Of a stretch of 21,543 nucleotides of DNA, positions 8,288 to 16,555 are shown piece after piece. The DNA comes from Sanchytrium tribonematis (taxonomy: Eukaryota; Sanchytriomycota; Sanchytriomycetes; Sanchytriales; Sanchytriaceae), in assembly GCA_018985235.1 (NCBI GenBank), contig JADGIG010000091.1, forward strand, positions 1 through 21,543, given 5' to 3'. A model generated the notes under the pieces. It worked only from the letters and a program-made list of their open reading frames with translations. It was not told the DNA's origin and did not search any database. How positions within the stretch are numbered: position 1 is the stretch's first letter; every line of letters begins with the position of its first letter. The position numbers were made by a program, and so were the translations under genes.

Positions 8288-9055
8288 TTAATAAATAAAA
8301 GTTACAGACGGTTGGATTTTTTCTACTCCCGCTGACAATCCAGCTAATAGATCTTTTTTCGCGTGGAAGTACTCAGAGAAGCATCTCAGTGTCTCAGGAT
8401 GCTCAATCGAACTCTTCATGAGCACAGTAGCGTCCTCCACAGATTTCACAAACGCATCTTCAGCCGCTTCTAGTTCTTGTCTGTAATGGTCAACTGTAGC
8501 CGGTTTTGCTGATCTAAATCTACTTTTACAAGCGTCAAGATGTAGCCTAGATGTAGCTACGTTTTGTCTCCCTTTGTTTACCATTTGCATTGTAGTATTC
8601 AAATACGTTTGAAGTGGCAAAATGACTTGTTGTTGGATCTGCTCGAAATAATTTGACCAGTAAGTGTTTCCCTGCAATTGAAAAGTTTGAATATGCGCTA
8701 ATGCTGCACCCAGAGGCTCGTGTTGGTGGAAAAGCCCAGTTGCAATACCAACAACTTGAGTAAAGTCAATTGAAGGAATTAGATCCTCTTTAATTGTGTT
8801 AAAGTTTTTCATAATGTTCGAAATAGGAGACGTAGAATTAACAACAGGAGGAGAATAGTTGCTTCTCATTTCTGTTTGTACTTGTTTGATAAATTGAGTA
8901 ATTAATTCTTTAAGAGCGTCTACTTGTTGTTCCAATAGAAGAAAATCCTCTGGTAGTTTCGTACTATCTTGAGACTGCCCAAGTGATTCTTTTGCCATTT
9001 GCACACTTAGCTCAATTTGCGATGATAATTTGTTTGCAAAAGAATTAAAATTCAT
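8288..9055 (-). CDS. BAR-domain protein, GVP36-like
   Basis: From the ATG at 9055 the product is 255 residues. It starts FNSFANKLSSQIELSVQMAK, followed by LPEDFLLLEQQVDALKELI, and has long amphipathic helices through to the C-terminus (PLGAALAHIQ, then HYRQELEAAEDAFVKSVEDA and HPETLRCFSEYFHAKKDLL). This pattern matches fungal BAR proteins of the Gvp36/endophilin-like group, dimers that sense or bend membranes at Golgi and endosomes; no SH3 domain is present. An in-frame ATG eight codons upstream (9079) is possible, but it overlaps the poly(A) signal of CAF40, so I prefer 9055. The gene lies head-to-tail behind CAF40 with essentially no intergenic space, so its promoter must lie inside CAF40 or the two are co-transcribed. 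The BAR assignment is good; the exact orthologue is less sure. Confidence 0.72.
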   Translation of the reverse strand: MNFNSFANKLSSQIELSVQMAKESLGQSQDSTKLPEDFLLLEQQVDALKELITQFIKQVQTEMRSNYSPPVVNSTSPISNIMKNFNTIKEDLIPSIDFTQVVGIATGLFHQHEPLGAALAHIQTFQLQGNTYWSNYFEQIQQQVILPLQTYLNTTMQMVNKGRQNVATSRLHLDACKSRFRSAKPATVDHYRQELEAAEDAFVKSVEDATVLMKSSIEHPETLRCFSEYFHAKKDLLAGLSAGVEKIQPSVTFIY

Positions 9056-9078
9056 CTCCGTTCGTTTCGTTTTAAACA

Positions 9079-9084
9079 TTTATT
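9079..9084 (-). terminator. AATAAA signal between CAF40 and the BAR gene
   Basis: AATAAA follows the CAF40 stop codon (9087-9085) with no gap, and its last A is the A of the ATG at 9079. The 3'-end signal of one gene thus overlaps a possible start codon of the next on the same strand. Confidence 0.6.
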
Positions 9085-9916
9085 TTAGGTATCTAATCGG
9101 CTAGCCAACTGCTGCAGCATCGATTTAGTTGCAAAATCCTCTTGGAAAAATCTGTCCAAACTGCCGTTGATAAGGGTAATAGGAAGAGTCTGTTTTAGCG
9201 CTTCCTTTGCTCTACGTAAAAAAACTATACCTAGGATGATCCATTAGTCTGACATAACATCTAATTATATGCTTTAAAACTCTTTGACTAGGTTGTTCCA
9301 TGAGTTGATTCACCATGTGTGACAGTACAACATTCACTGCATTAAATCGCTCGTAAGTTTGGCAAATATAGTTTAAACCAATTTCATCTGTTAGGATTTT
9401 CTGAACAATAAAAATGGCTACCACGCGGCTAAGCTCTGTTCCGCTTTCCATAATTCTAAGGCAAAGTGGAATTATTTCCGTCGACAATAAAAATGCGATT
9501 ACTTCCGTTGAGTCTTGTTTAACTAAAGCGCCTATAACACCTAAACTAGTTAATCTCAAATATTCAAACGGTTTTAATTTCGACGTAGTATTTAAAAATG
9601 GATAAAGATATAATGGGATATGACAGTGAATAACTGCTTGCTTTGTATCTACATGGCTTGCAAGACATTGCAGGAGTGCTAACGCATTACAAACCCGATT
9701 ACTTTGTACTGAGGTTAATTTTGGCGGGGACAGGTAAGGATAAATAGATGTCATTTCTTGAACTAACAATGTGCAGATTCCTGTTGCATTCCAAACGTAG
9801 AGAGCCATCTCTGGTATAGTCTCTCGTTTTTTAGACAGCTCGAATAATGCAGCTTGTCTAGTTTCCGGATTATAAAGCTGAAATAAAAGCTGTCCAATCT
9901 CAGTTCCAATATTCAT
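9085..9916 (-). CDS. CAF40: CNOT9/Caf40 (Rcd1) subunit of CCR4-NOT, two exons
   Basis: Exons 9916-9231 and 9211-9085 encode 270 residues. The protein is an armadillo-repeat module of the CCR4-NOT deadenylase complex that binds NOT1 and adaptor peptides in cytoplasmic mRNA decay. Diagnostic blocks are [20 protein letters not shown] near the start, [76 protein letters not shown] and [20 protein letters not shown]. Without splicing the frame stops after YVRLMDHPR. Removing the 19-nt intron at 9212-9230 gives [15 protein letters not shown] and continues through [15 protein letters not shown], matching the conserved C-terminus. It is divergent from ADE8, with 139 bp between start codons. The length is close to human CNOT9 and lacks the long N-terminus of the yeast protein. 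Confidence 0.95.
9212..9230 (-). other. 19-nt spliceosomal intron in CAF40
   Basis: The minus-strand sequence is GTATAGTTTTTTTACGTAG. Splicing joins CCT-AG to A-GCA and restores the conserved DHPRAKEAL reading. Unspliced, the frame hits a TAG at the intron end. Confidence 0.88.
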
Positions 9917-10055
9917 GTCAACAAAGTCTCAAGGAGACCCAATTCTCCCAAATCATAAGACATAGAAACACTAAGTTTTTAATTATTTAAACGGCTTGCC
10001 AATTATTTTGGTTTACTTAGTATTTAAAAATATTGTGGAAAAACTCCTTGACGTA

Positions 10056-10616
10056 ATGAAAAAAGTATGTGTTTTAGTTTCTGGCAATGGATCTAATCTG
10101 CAAGCTCTGATAAATTGCGCAGATAAAAATTACGAGATTATTCAAGTTATCTCCAACAATTCTTCTGCTAAGGCACTTGAAAGAGCTGAGACCGCAGGAA
10201 TCGCACATACAGTGGTTAATTATGTTAATGGAGAACCTCGAGCAGACTATGACAAAAAACTTTTGTCGGCTATGAATTCTTCGGTGGAACTGGTGGTTTG
10301 TGCTGGCTTTTTAAGAATTTTAAGTTCAATTATTTTGGATAATGTCACAGTAATCAATATACATCCCGCCCTGAGAAACGAATACATAGGTCTTAATGCA
10401 ATTGAAAAGGCCTTTTCGGATTTCAAGTTATTCAAAAAAAATCATTCGGGTGTTATGGTACATTATGTCAGCGAGGTGGTGGATAGAGGCAAACTAATTG
10501 CGGAGCAAGTAGTTCCAATATATCCATTCGATACACTAGAAATTTTGAAAGCTCGAATTCATAAAGCGGAGCATTTATTAATTTGTAAAGCAGTGAAGCA
10601 AGTAGTAGAATATTGA
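10056..10616 (+). CDS. ADE8: Phosphoribosylglycinamide formyltransferase (GAR transformylase)
   Basis: The 186-residue product transfers a formyl group from 10-formyl-THF to GAR in purine synthesis. It opens VCVLVSGNGSNLQALINC (phosphate-binding loop). It then has VVCAGFLRIL, the catalytic VINIHPALR (Asn and His in place), NAIEKAF, and GVMVHYVSEVVDRGKLIAEQ with the catalytic Asp. The C-terminal part is PFDTLEILKARIHKAEHLL. The family more often shows HPSLLP where this has HPALRN. I chose the ATG at 10056 because homologues start with this strand; the frame is open upstream to 9996, but that extension is unconserved. It is a stand-alone enzyme as in fungi, rather than the trifunctional animal protein. 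Its stop faces the transporter stop 57 bp away. Confidence 0.93.
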   Translation: MKKVCVLVSGNGSNLQALINCADKNYEIIQVISNNSSAKALERAETAGIAHTVVNYVNGEPRADYDKKLLSAMNSSVELVVCAGFLRILSSIILDNVTVINIHPALRNEYIGLNAIEKAFSDFKLFKKNHSGVMVHYVSEVVDRGKLIAEQVVPIYPFDTLEILKARIHKAEHLLICKAVKQVVEY

Positions 10617-10673
10617 TTTATTTTTAAGTAAATTTGAAATGTCTGGTCTGATGTTTTTTTCCAATAAGTTTGA

Positions 10674-11974
10674 TTATAATACTTCGGACCCAGCATTTTT
10701 CTTAAGATTACATCTAGTAATGTCTTCAACATTTTCATCTTTGACCCACTTAGAAACTGCAATTGATCCTGATATTCCCATAAATATAAATCCAGCCGCA
10801 ATCACTATATAATTATTCCTAATGCTCTTATTACTACTTCCTAGTTTTAGATGAAGCACTGCCGGGTAGATGAATCCGATAGGAATACATCCAAAGGTTC
10901 CAATCACTGAAATTAATAAATCAAGAGATGAACTGGCCAAATATGCACCAATGCAAACAAAAGTTGTTAGAGAAACTCGTAATTTAGTTGATTGATTCAA
11001 CTGAAATATCGACTCCACAATTTCAAAAGCGGGAAATAGCTGCAATGGGACAGAAAAAATAATGGAAATCGAATATAAAATTTGGACGAGCAATAGCATA
11101 AAAGTGGATTGCAAATTTAGCAGAACTATTGATGCAGTGTTATTTCCAAAACTTATCGATGAAGTTATTGAAACAGCAAAATATAAGAACATTACGCACA
11201 AGATCGTCAACTTCAAAATTTTGGAGAAATCTTTTGGGTGTTCCATCGAGTTTTGTATAGGAACAACCAAACCAACTCCTATGTAAGCTTTAACGACCTT
11301 CAAAGGAATAAATCGCTGTTCCAAGAAATAAAAAGGCGTTAATCTGTTGCTAACACGAGCCGAACGCCATTGTCGACCATATGAAAGGCAGAGTTCCAAA
11401 TGATATAAAAACAACCATAAACTATCAAGGCACTAGCAATAATCATAGTTTTCGAAAGCATTTTCAAATCTTTCAGAAAGCACAGTGGAATATAAATTAG
11501 CAATTGAGGCATAATTAACAGCAAGTTGTCAACATGCTGCAGTTTGCAATCAGAAAAAAATTGGATTAAATCCAAACAATTTTGAGCTATAAATAAAATG
11601 TAAGCCATTGAAAATCCGATCTGAGATAGAAAAATAGACCACAAAATGCATGATCGAGTGCGAGTACCGTATAACTTACCGCCTATTTCCCAGTAAGTTC
11701 CTGAATGAATTATTGCGACCTCTCCTAAAAAGAGCATTCCTAAAGCAGATAGGTATGCCGAGGCACCCATCATGATTATTGATGGCACTAGTCCTGCCTT
11801 GGCGAATCCCCGAGGCAAAAATAAAACTCCCGTTCCAATAAAAGCCTTGAATAATAGAAAAAATGATTTTTTAGTTGTGTTTTTCGGTAAATCCAGGACA
11901 TCATTAACAAAAAGCTCCTCGGTTTCTGGCTTACTAATGTCCGGACTTGAATTTTTCAGCTTCGTGTATATCAT
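10674..11974 (-). CDS. Vacuolar-type amino acid transporter (AVT3/SLC36-like), three exons
   Basis: Exons 11974-11366, 11343-11298 and 11278-10674 give a 419-residue member of the amino acid/auxin permease superfamily. The first transmembrane segment carries FKAFIGTGVLFLPRGFAKAG, the signature of AVT3/AVT4 and SLC36 proteins that export amino acids from vacuole or lysosome. IYSFEGVGLVVPIQNSM is the family's second hallmark, and it is rebuilt only when the 19-nt intron at 11279-11297 is removed. Hydrophobic segments follow throughout (for example LKLTILCVMFLYFAVS, LLISVIGTFGCIPIGFIYP, YIVIAAGFIFMGISGSIAV), consistent with about 11 helices. The short hydrophilic N-terminus (about 35 residues) precedes helix 1. 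The first intron boundary is less certain: a 3n+1 removal is needed, and 22-nt (11344-11365) or 28-nt choices both fit. Substrate cannot be read from sequence. Confidence 0.9.
11279..11297 (-). other. 19-nt intron in the AVT-like transporter
   Basis: The minus-strand sequence is GTCGTTAAAGCTTACATAG. Splicing joins TTT-GAA-G to GA-GTT, giving the conserved SFEGVGLVVP. The 5' site is GTCGTT rather than GTATNN, while the 3' end keeps the TTACNTAG pattern. Confidence 0.87.
11344..11365 (-). other. Candidate 22-nt intron in the AVT-like transporter
   Basis: The frame before this point must shift by 3n+1 to reach NAFLFLGTAIYSFEG. A GT...AG segment of 22 nt (minus strand, GTTCGG to CAACAG) does this and gives VDNG-INAFLFLG. 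A 28-nt alternative starting GTCGAC and ending GTGTTAG also fits. Neither has the A at position -6 seen in the 19-nt introns, so the exact ends are open. Confidence 0.5.
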
Positions 11975-12028
11975 TTAGGAAAATTAAAAACAAAGTCTAC
12001 TCCAGCGTATCAGGAAATCCTTGTGATC

Positions 12029-12601
12029 TTATTTACTATTTTCCAATTGTTTGATTCCTAGTCCTATGCTGGAGTAAGGAAGAGCATTGATCATAGGCTC
12101 TCTTTCTGAAAATATTGTGTTTTCAAACCGAAAGCTATTAATTGGCCAGCATTTTTGAGATTGATGAGGTAACAAAGCCGTTGGGGTGGAAGTGGTTTCC
12201 CCTACAGATTTAATTGGGAGATAATATTCAGTGTCTAAACACTCTGCCTTTTCGATAGCAAGTGACCTTTCATTTATAGTGTTATATTCAAGAATGCGCA
12301 AATTCAAATCAAGAACATTCTTATGCTTAATCTGCTGGTCATCAGCATATTGAATAGAAAAATGTTTGTCTACACAAGGTTTGTAGCTAATTGATGCGGA
12401 CAGAGGTTGTTTCGAAAGTTGGGCCGTTTTACTAAAGACGTCAATATAATAATTGGGGCGATTGAGATTAAGCATTCTATTGTATGCAATAGTATCGCTA
12501 ATCTGTGGTTCAAAAGTCTCTGTATAATATGAAGGGAGTTCTTTCGCGTGCAGTGCGTTTGACAAGTTTTCATGAATCAAATCTAATTCTGATTGACTCA
12601 T
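12029..12601 (-). CDS. Conserved-looking protein of unknown function, 190 aa
   Basis: The ATG at 12601 is preferred over the upstream in-frame ATG at 12700 because the latter would run through the first 90 bp of the divergent gene at 12612. The product has a Ser/Asn/Tyr-rich composition with SELDLIHENLSNALHAKELP near its N-terminus, then PSYYTETFEPQISDTIAYNR and LNRPNYYIDVFSKTAQLSKQ. No signal peptide, membrane helix, coiled coil or zinc motif is evident. It lies 54 bp downstream of the transporter's region on the same strand order (its stop is upstream of the transporter's ATG) and is divergent from the DUF1168 gene with only 10 bp between start codons. I do not recognise the family; it looks like a largely disordered protein. 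Confidence 0.6.
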   Translation of the reverse strand: MSQSELDLIHENLSNALHAKELPSYYTETFEPQISDTIAYNRMLNLNRPNYYIDVFSKTAQLSKQPLSASISYKPCVDKHFSIQYADDQQIKHKNVLDLNLRILEYNTINERSLAIEKAECLDTEYYLPIKSVGETTSTPTALLPHQSQKCWPINSFRFENTIFSEREPMINALPYSSIGLGIKQLENSK

Positions 12602-12611
12602 AACAAAGGGG

Positions 12612-12968
12612 ATGGATTTTAAGAAAAATGTGGAGGATCTTCTTAATTCTGAAAGAAATGAACCATTTAAAATTTCTGAAACCTCAGAGAAACCAACCAA
12701 TATTGTTGTGAAGTATAGAAAAGTCCATTCAAAAAGTAGTGTGGCAGCCCCTTCTGCAGACTATCTCATTTATAAGGACTTAAGAGTCAAAAGCCTAAAA
12801 GAATCTCAAATTGCCAAAGAAATAGAATCGGAAACTAAAAGTCTCGAGGATTTTGATTCAAAAAGGCTAGCAAAAGCCTCGGAAGATTTAAAACGAACAC
12901 TAGTTCGTAAAGAGAAAAGGAGAAAGAAAAAATTTAAAGCTCTTCAACGCTTAAAAAGTAATAATTGA
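12612..12968 (+). CDS. DUF1168 / PRKRIP1-like nuclear protein
   Basis: The 118-residue product contains SSVAAPSADYLIYKDLRVKS, which aligns with the 'GSSAGAGSGEFHVYR..RR' core of the DUF1168 (PRKRIP1) family, followed by a charged helix and a very basic C-terminal segment (LVRKEKRRKKKFKALQRLK) like the 'EKTAKRRKKRQKLK' tail of that family. PRKRIP1 is a small helical protein found in human catalytic spliceosomes, where it contacts the branch-helix region. The middle Gly-Ala block is diverged and the protein is shorter than the human one, so the match is moderate. It starts 10 bp from the oppositely oriented unknown gene at 12601 and is followed by YSH1 on the same strand after 86 bp. Other Lys/Arg-rich nuclear proteins could look similar. 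Confidence 0.6.
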   Translation: MDFKKNVEDLLNSERNEPFKISETSEKPTNIVVKYRKVHSKSSVAAPSADYLIYKDLRVKSLKESQIAKEIESETKSLEDFDSKRLAKASEDLKRTLVRKEKRRKKKFKALQRLKSNN

Positions 12969-13054
12969 TGTTGCTGCAGCTGCACATTTTGTTTCTAGGT
13001 TGCTTCAGTAAATTTTTATAAAAACATATTATCCAATCAAGGATCAAACTTGAG

Positions 13055-15134
13055 ATGTCATCTGCGGACCAATTGCAAATCATTCCTCTTGGTAGCGGCA
13101 GGGAGGTGGGTAGAAGCTGCCACATCATAAAATTCAAAGGCAAATGTATAATGCTTGATATGGGAATCCATCCTGCAAATAGCGGCATGGACGCTTTGCC
13201 TTTTATTGATAGTATAGATACAGGTGAAATAGATATTTGTTTGATAAGCCATTTTCATCTGGATCATTCTGCAGCATTAGCATATTTGTTGACTAAAACT
13301 TCATTTACGGGAAGAGTGTTCATGACACATCCCACCAAAGCCATTTATTCTTGGCTGCTTAGCGATTTCATTAAAGTAAGTAATGATCAACTATACACTG
13401 AAGAAGACCTTCAAGACTCATATGACCAGATAGAAACCATTGATTTTCATCAAACGATAGATGTCGAAGGAGTCCGAATCACAACATACTATGCTGGACA
13501 TGTATTAGGTGCTGCGACTTTTATGATTGAGATCGCTGGTGTGAAAATATTTTATACTGGTGACTATTCTCGAGAAGAAGATCGCCATCTCATGCCAGCG
13601 GAAATTCCATCTTCGAAACCAGATGTACTAATTTGTGAGGCCACTTACGGTGTTCAAACTCATGCACCACGAGCCGAGAGAGAAAATAGGCTAACTTCAT
13701 TGGTTCACAGGACTGTTGAACGCAATGGAAGATGTCTTATCCCTATATTTGCCCTTGGGAGAGCTCAAGAATTACTCTTAATATTAGACGAGTATTGGTC
13801 GAGACATCCTGAAATACAGCATATTCCACTTTATTATGCCAGCAATTTGGCCAAAAAATGCATAGCTGTTTATCAAACTTATATCAATCAGATGAATCGC
13901 CGAATAAGACTTCAGTTTGAAAGAAAAAATCCATTTGTTTTTAGATATATACAAAATTTGAGAGGTATGGACCAGTTTGATGATAAGGGTCCTTGTGTAG
14001 TACTTGCATCACCTGGTATGCTTCAAAACGGACTATCTAGAATTCTATTGGAAAAGTGGGGACCTGACAAGAAAAACGGAATCATTATTCCTGGTTATGT
14101 TGTCGAAGGAACGCTCGGAAATGTATTTTAATCTCATTTAGCTTATTCTGTCAGAGCCTAAAGAATTTCCTGCTATGAATGGATCTCGATTACCCTTGCG
14201 AGCATCTATTGACTACATTTCATTCTCGGCTCATGTCGACTTCATTCAAAACAAAGAATTCATCGAGGAACTAAATCCTTCTCACGTCGTGCTTGTTCAC
14301 GGAGAGTCCAATGGAATGCAGCGTCTATGCAATGCTTTGCTTTCGAATGTTGAGGCCAATGAATCTATAATACCGATCGATTCCAGTAATTTACATTACG
14401 AAGTTCATATGCCCAAAAACGCTGAAATACTCTCTTTGACATTTCGCGGTGAATTAAAAGCCAAAATCATTGGAACCCTTTCTTCAAACTTATCAAATTC
14501 AATTAGTGGACTTTTGGTTACAAAAGACCATATCAATACTATTATTTCTACTTCAGAGCTACTTCAATTTACGGACTTATCTTATTCCACGATTCATCAT
14601 CGTGTATATGTGGGTTGGAAAAATACACATACTACCGGTTGGGATTTTCTGTCTAATTCTCTCACCAGGGTGTTTGGGTCTCAAAATGTCCTGGTCTTTA
14701 AAAAACCCGTCAAAAACATTGAAATTAATTGTGTAAAAATATATGGTATTGAGATATTCCCAAAAGATGAACTATCGGACTTAGTCATCGAATGGACCGC
14801 GAATCCGTTTAATGACATGATCGCTGATGCTGTCATGATTTTAGTAATCCAAATCGAAACACTTCCGTTCTCTGTCACAGACTCAAATTCAGGTGTTAAA
14901 TCGGTAACTTTGAAGAAGGTAGTTGAGGATTCAAGAGAAATTGACCAGATGAACAAATGGAGCACCTTTTTTTCAAACCAATTTAATTGTACAATCAAAG
15001 AAAATAATTTACTACTAGAATTGGACGATGAGTTGGCTCTGTTTGACCCGATATTAATGTCGGTAAAAAGCGAGAGTGAGATTTTTCGAAAAAGGGTAGA
15101 GAATCTTGTTCAATTAGCAACCGCATATATTTAG
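13055..15134 (+). CDS. YSH1: CPSF73/Ysh1 pre-mRNA 3'-end endonuclease, two exons
   Basis: Exons 13055-14122 and 14142-15134 encode 686 residues, close to human CPSF3 (684). This is the zinc-dependent endonuclease that cuts pre-mRNA upstream of the poly(A) tail. The metallo-beta-lactamase domain shows [12 protein letters not shown] (residues 11-22), HFHLDH (66-71), AGHVLGAA (His 149) and [13 protein letters not shown] (Asp 170). The beta-CASP domain follows ([48 protein letters not shown]). The late zinc ligands are in ISFSAHVDF and HVVLVHGES. The C-terminal region resembles CPSF73/100_C. The first exon would end in a stop after EGTLGN; removing the 19-nt intron gives [20 protein letters not shown], the conserved junction. 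The stop is 10 bp from that of MRPL16 on the other strand, with an AATAAA between. Confidence 0.97.
14123..14141 (+). other. 19-nt intron in YSH1
   Basis: The sequence is GTATTTTAATCTCATTTAG, phase 0. Removing it joins AAT to CTT and produces the conserved [12 protein letters not shown]. Left in, the frame stops inside the intron (TAA). Confidence 0.9.
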
Positions 15135-15138
15135 ACAG

Positions 15139-15144
15139 AATAAA
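15139..15144 (+). terminator. AATAAA downstream of YSH1
   Basis: AATAAA lies 4 bp after the YSH1 stop and directly abuts the stop codon of the opposing MRPL16 gene (15145-15147), so the two transcripts must overlap at their 3' ends. Confidence 0.6.
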
Positions 15145-15759
15145 TTATGATTTTACTAATACTCTGCATTTGACTGGCAATTTAAAGGCAGCTTGTTTAA
15201 GAGCTTCTAAAGCAGACATTTGCGGCAACCAGGTCTCCACTTGCTCAGCTGTAGGAATGGGCAACTGGATTCCTAACTTTGGCAAAGAAATCGGTTTGAG
15301 ATGTCGCAACATTGTTCTATTTTTATCTTTTTGCTGCAAAACCAGACCTGAAATATTAAAAGTAGAAGTAGGTGATAGATGCGCCATCATTGGATGGATG
15401 CCAATTTCAAATATAATTTTTCCTTTAGGTACCCTGGCGATATAATGATCGACGTCGCCTTTTCCTTTGCCCATTCTAACACCGATGGGTTTAGATGTCA
15501 CAGGTATGTCAGGTACAACCCGAAGAAACATTTGTAGATTCTTCACATTTAAAGTGCGTTTTACTGTTTTCCTCGCTGCTTCAAGCTGTTGAATAGTCAA
15601 ACGAGCACCATCCACGACTTGCAGTCCATACTGGCCATGTAGCAATTTGCATCCTTTAGTAGAGAGATCGACATTGACTGGGATTCGCCCTTTAAACTTT
15701 TTTCTATACTTGAATTTCTGAGGTTGCTGCAATTCTCTTAAATACCTTTTAAGAAACAT
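15145..15759 (-). CDS. MRPL16: Mitochondrial ribosomal protein uL16m
   Basis: The 204-residue product is a large-subunit mitoribosomal protein. Diagnostic L16/L10e blocks are PQKFKYRKKFKGR near the N-terminus, GQYGLQVVDGARLTIQQLEA, ARKTVKRTLN, FLRVVPDIPVTSKPIGVRMG and KGKGDVDHYIARVPKGKIIF. The GKGKG-x-x-D/E-x-W/Y loop is where bacterial L16 contacts 23S rRNA near the tRNA sites. The C-terminal extension beyond the usual bacterial end (from about residue 130) is typical of mitochondrial versions. A short basic N-terminus with MFLKRYLREL may serve as the import signal. The gene diverges from the coiled-coil gene at 15861 with about 100 bp between starts. Confidence 0.94.
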   Translation of the reverse strand: MFLKRYLRELQQPQKFKYRKKFKGRIPVNVDLSTKGCKLLHGQYGLQVVDGARLTIQQLEAARKTVKRTLNVKNLQMFLRVVPDIPVTSKPIGVRMGKGKGDVDHYIARVPKGKIIFEIGIHPMMAHLSPTSTFNISGLVLQQKDKNRTMLRHLKPISLPKLGIQLPIPTAEQVETWLPQMSALEALKQAAFKLPVKCRVLVKS

Positions 15760-15860
15760 TCTCCTTTCGGTTGCAAGTTATTTTTTGTCAGCTAAGAACT
15801 CTGTGAAAACTAACAAAGCCACATGTCTCCCTGACACTATTCACTTTTTTATTTGATTTA

Positions 15861-16217
15861 ATGGACCAGCAAATTTCCAAACAAACCTTGACCAGTATTG
15901 AAATTAAGTTTAATAAATTTGTCAAGTCAGTCATAAACGAGCTCGATTTGTTGAAGAAACAAATTAAAAATATCCAAAATTCGAAGGTTGACAAGAGGAT
16001 CATATACAAATATGTTCAAAATTCACAGGAACCAGAAAAAGAAATTATCAAAAATTTACGTGCAAAGAATCAGATAAGCGAAGTTGAAATTGACCATTTG
16101 AGATCAATTATTACAAAATTAACTAATGAAAAAGAATATCAAAAGCAGGGTTATTTAGCAGAAATTAAGATTCTTAATGATGCCTTGAAAAATATGAATG
16201 ATGCTGTTGTGGAATAA
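15861..16217 (+). CDS. Small coiled-coil protein of unknown function
   Basis: The 118-residue product is almost entirely charged helix. It begins MDQQISKQTLTSIEIKFNKF and has heptad-like spacing of Leu/Ile through DLLKKQIKNIQ, then RAKNQISEVEIDHLRSIITK and YLAEIKILNDALKNMNDAV. No other domain is visible. Such short coiled-coil proteins occur among kinetochore, centrosome and trafficking complexes, but nothing here picks one. It ends where another candidate frame begins (16201), so the true 3' end may be different if an intron joins the two. It starts about 100 bp from MRPL16 on the opposite strand. Confidence 0.55.
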   Translation: MDQQISKQTLTSIEIKFNKFVKSVINELDLLKKQIKNIQNSKVDKRIIYKYVQNSQEPEKEIIKNLRAKNQISEVEIDHLRSIITKLTNEKEYQKQGYLAEIKILNDALKNMNDAVVE

Positions 16218-16447
16218 TAAATTTAATCAATATGAGAAGTATTTTGCGAAGCTAATTTTAACTAACACCTGAATTTATTGATAATATTTTGCCTAGTCCA
16301 ACTGAAGCCCAGAGAAGTCAATATCATCTTAGCTCTTCCGGTGTTTATGGCGACATAAGATACCTATTAGGTTTACATCTGCAAAATCAGTCTTTCAGCC
16401 GTGACAAATATTATTTCCGTAAAGTGCTTACTTCTGATACCATGTAA
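16201..16447 (+). CDS. Possible small gene needing one frame correction
   Basis: An ATG at 16201 opens MLLWNNKFNQYEKYFAKLIL, and this reading ends at a TGA after TNT (about 16272). The adjacent frame continues at once with EFIDNILPSPTEAQRSQYHL, then SSSGVYGDIRYLLGLHLQNQ and DKYYFRKVLTSD, to a TAA at 16445-16447. A single missing base near 16268, or a 58-nt GT...AG intron (16239-16296, with a TTTTAACTAAC branch-like motif), would unite them. The second part is compositionally coding. No family is recognised. It may instead be the C-terminal part of the coiled-coil gene just upstream. Confidence 0.35.
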
Positions 16448-16555
16448 ATATGTATATAAAGGAGGTTTTTTTAGTGAAAATAGAACATATAGCCTTAGAT
16501 TTTTGCTTCATTAATAAATTTGTCCTCAATATTTCTCCGTCACACAGTTTCTTAA

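Noticed and set aside
14681-14998. Minus-strand open frame within YSH1 exon 2
   Set aside because: It is a shadow of a confidently assigned coding exon, with no domain of its own.
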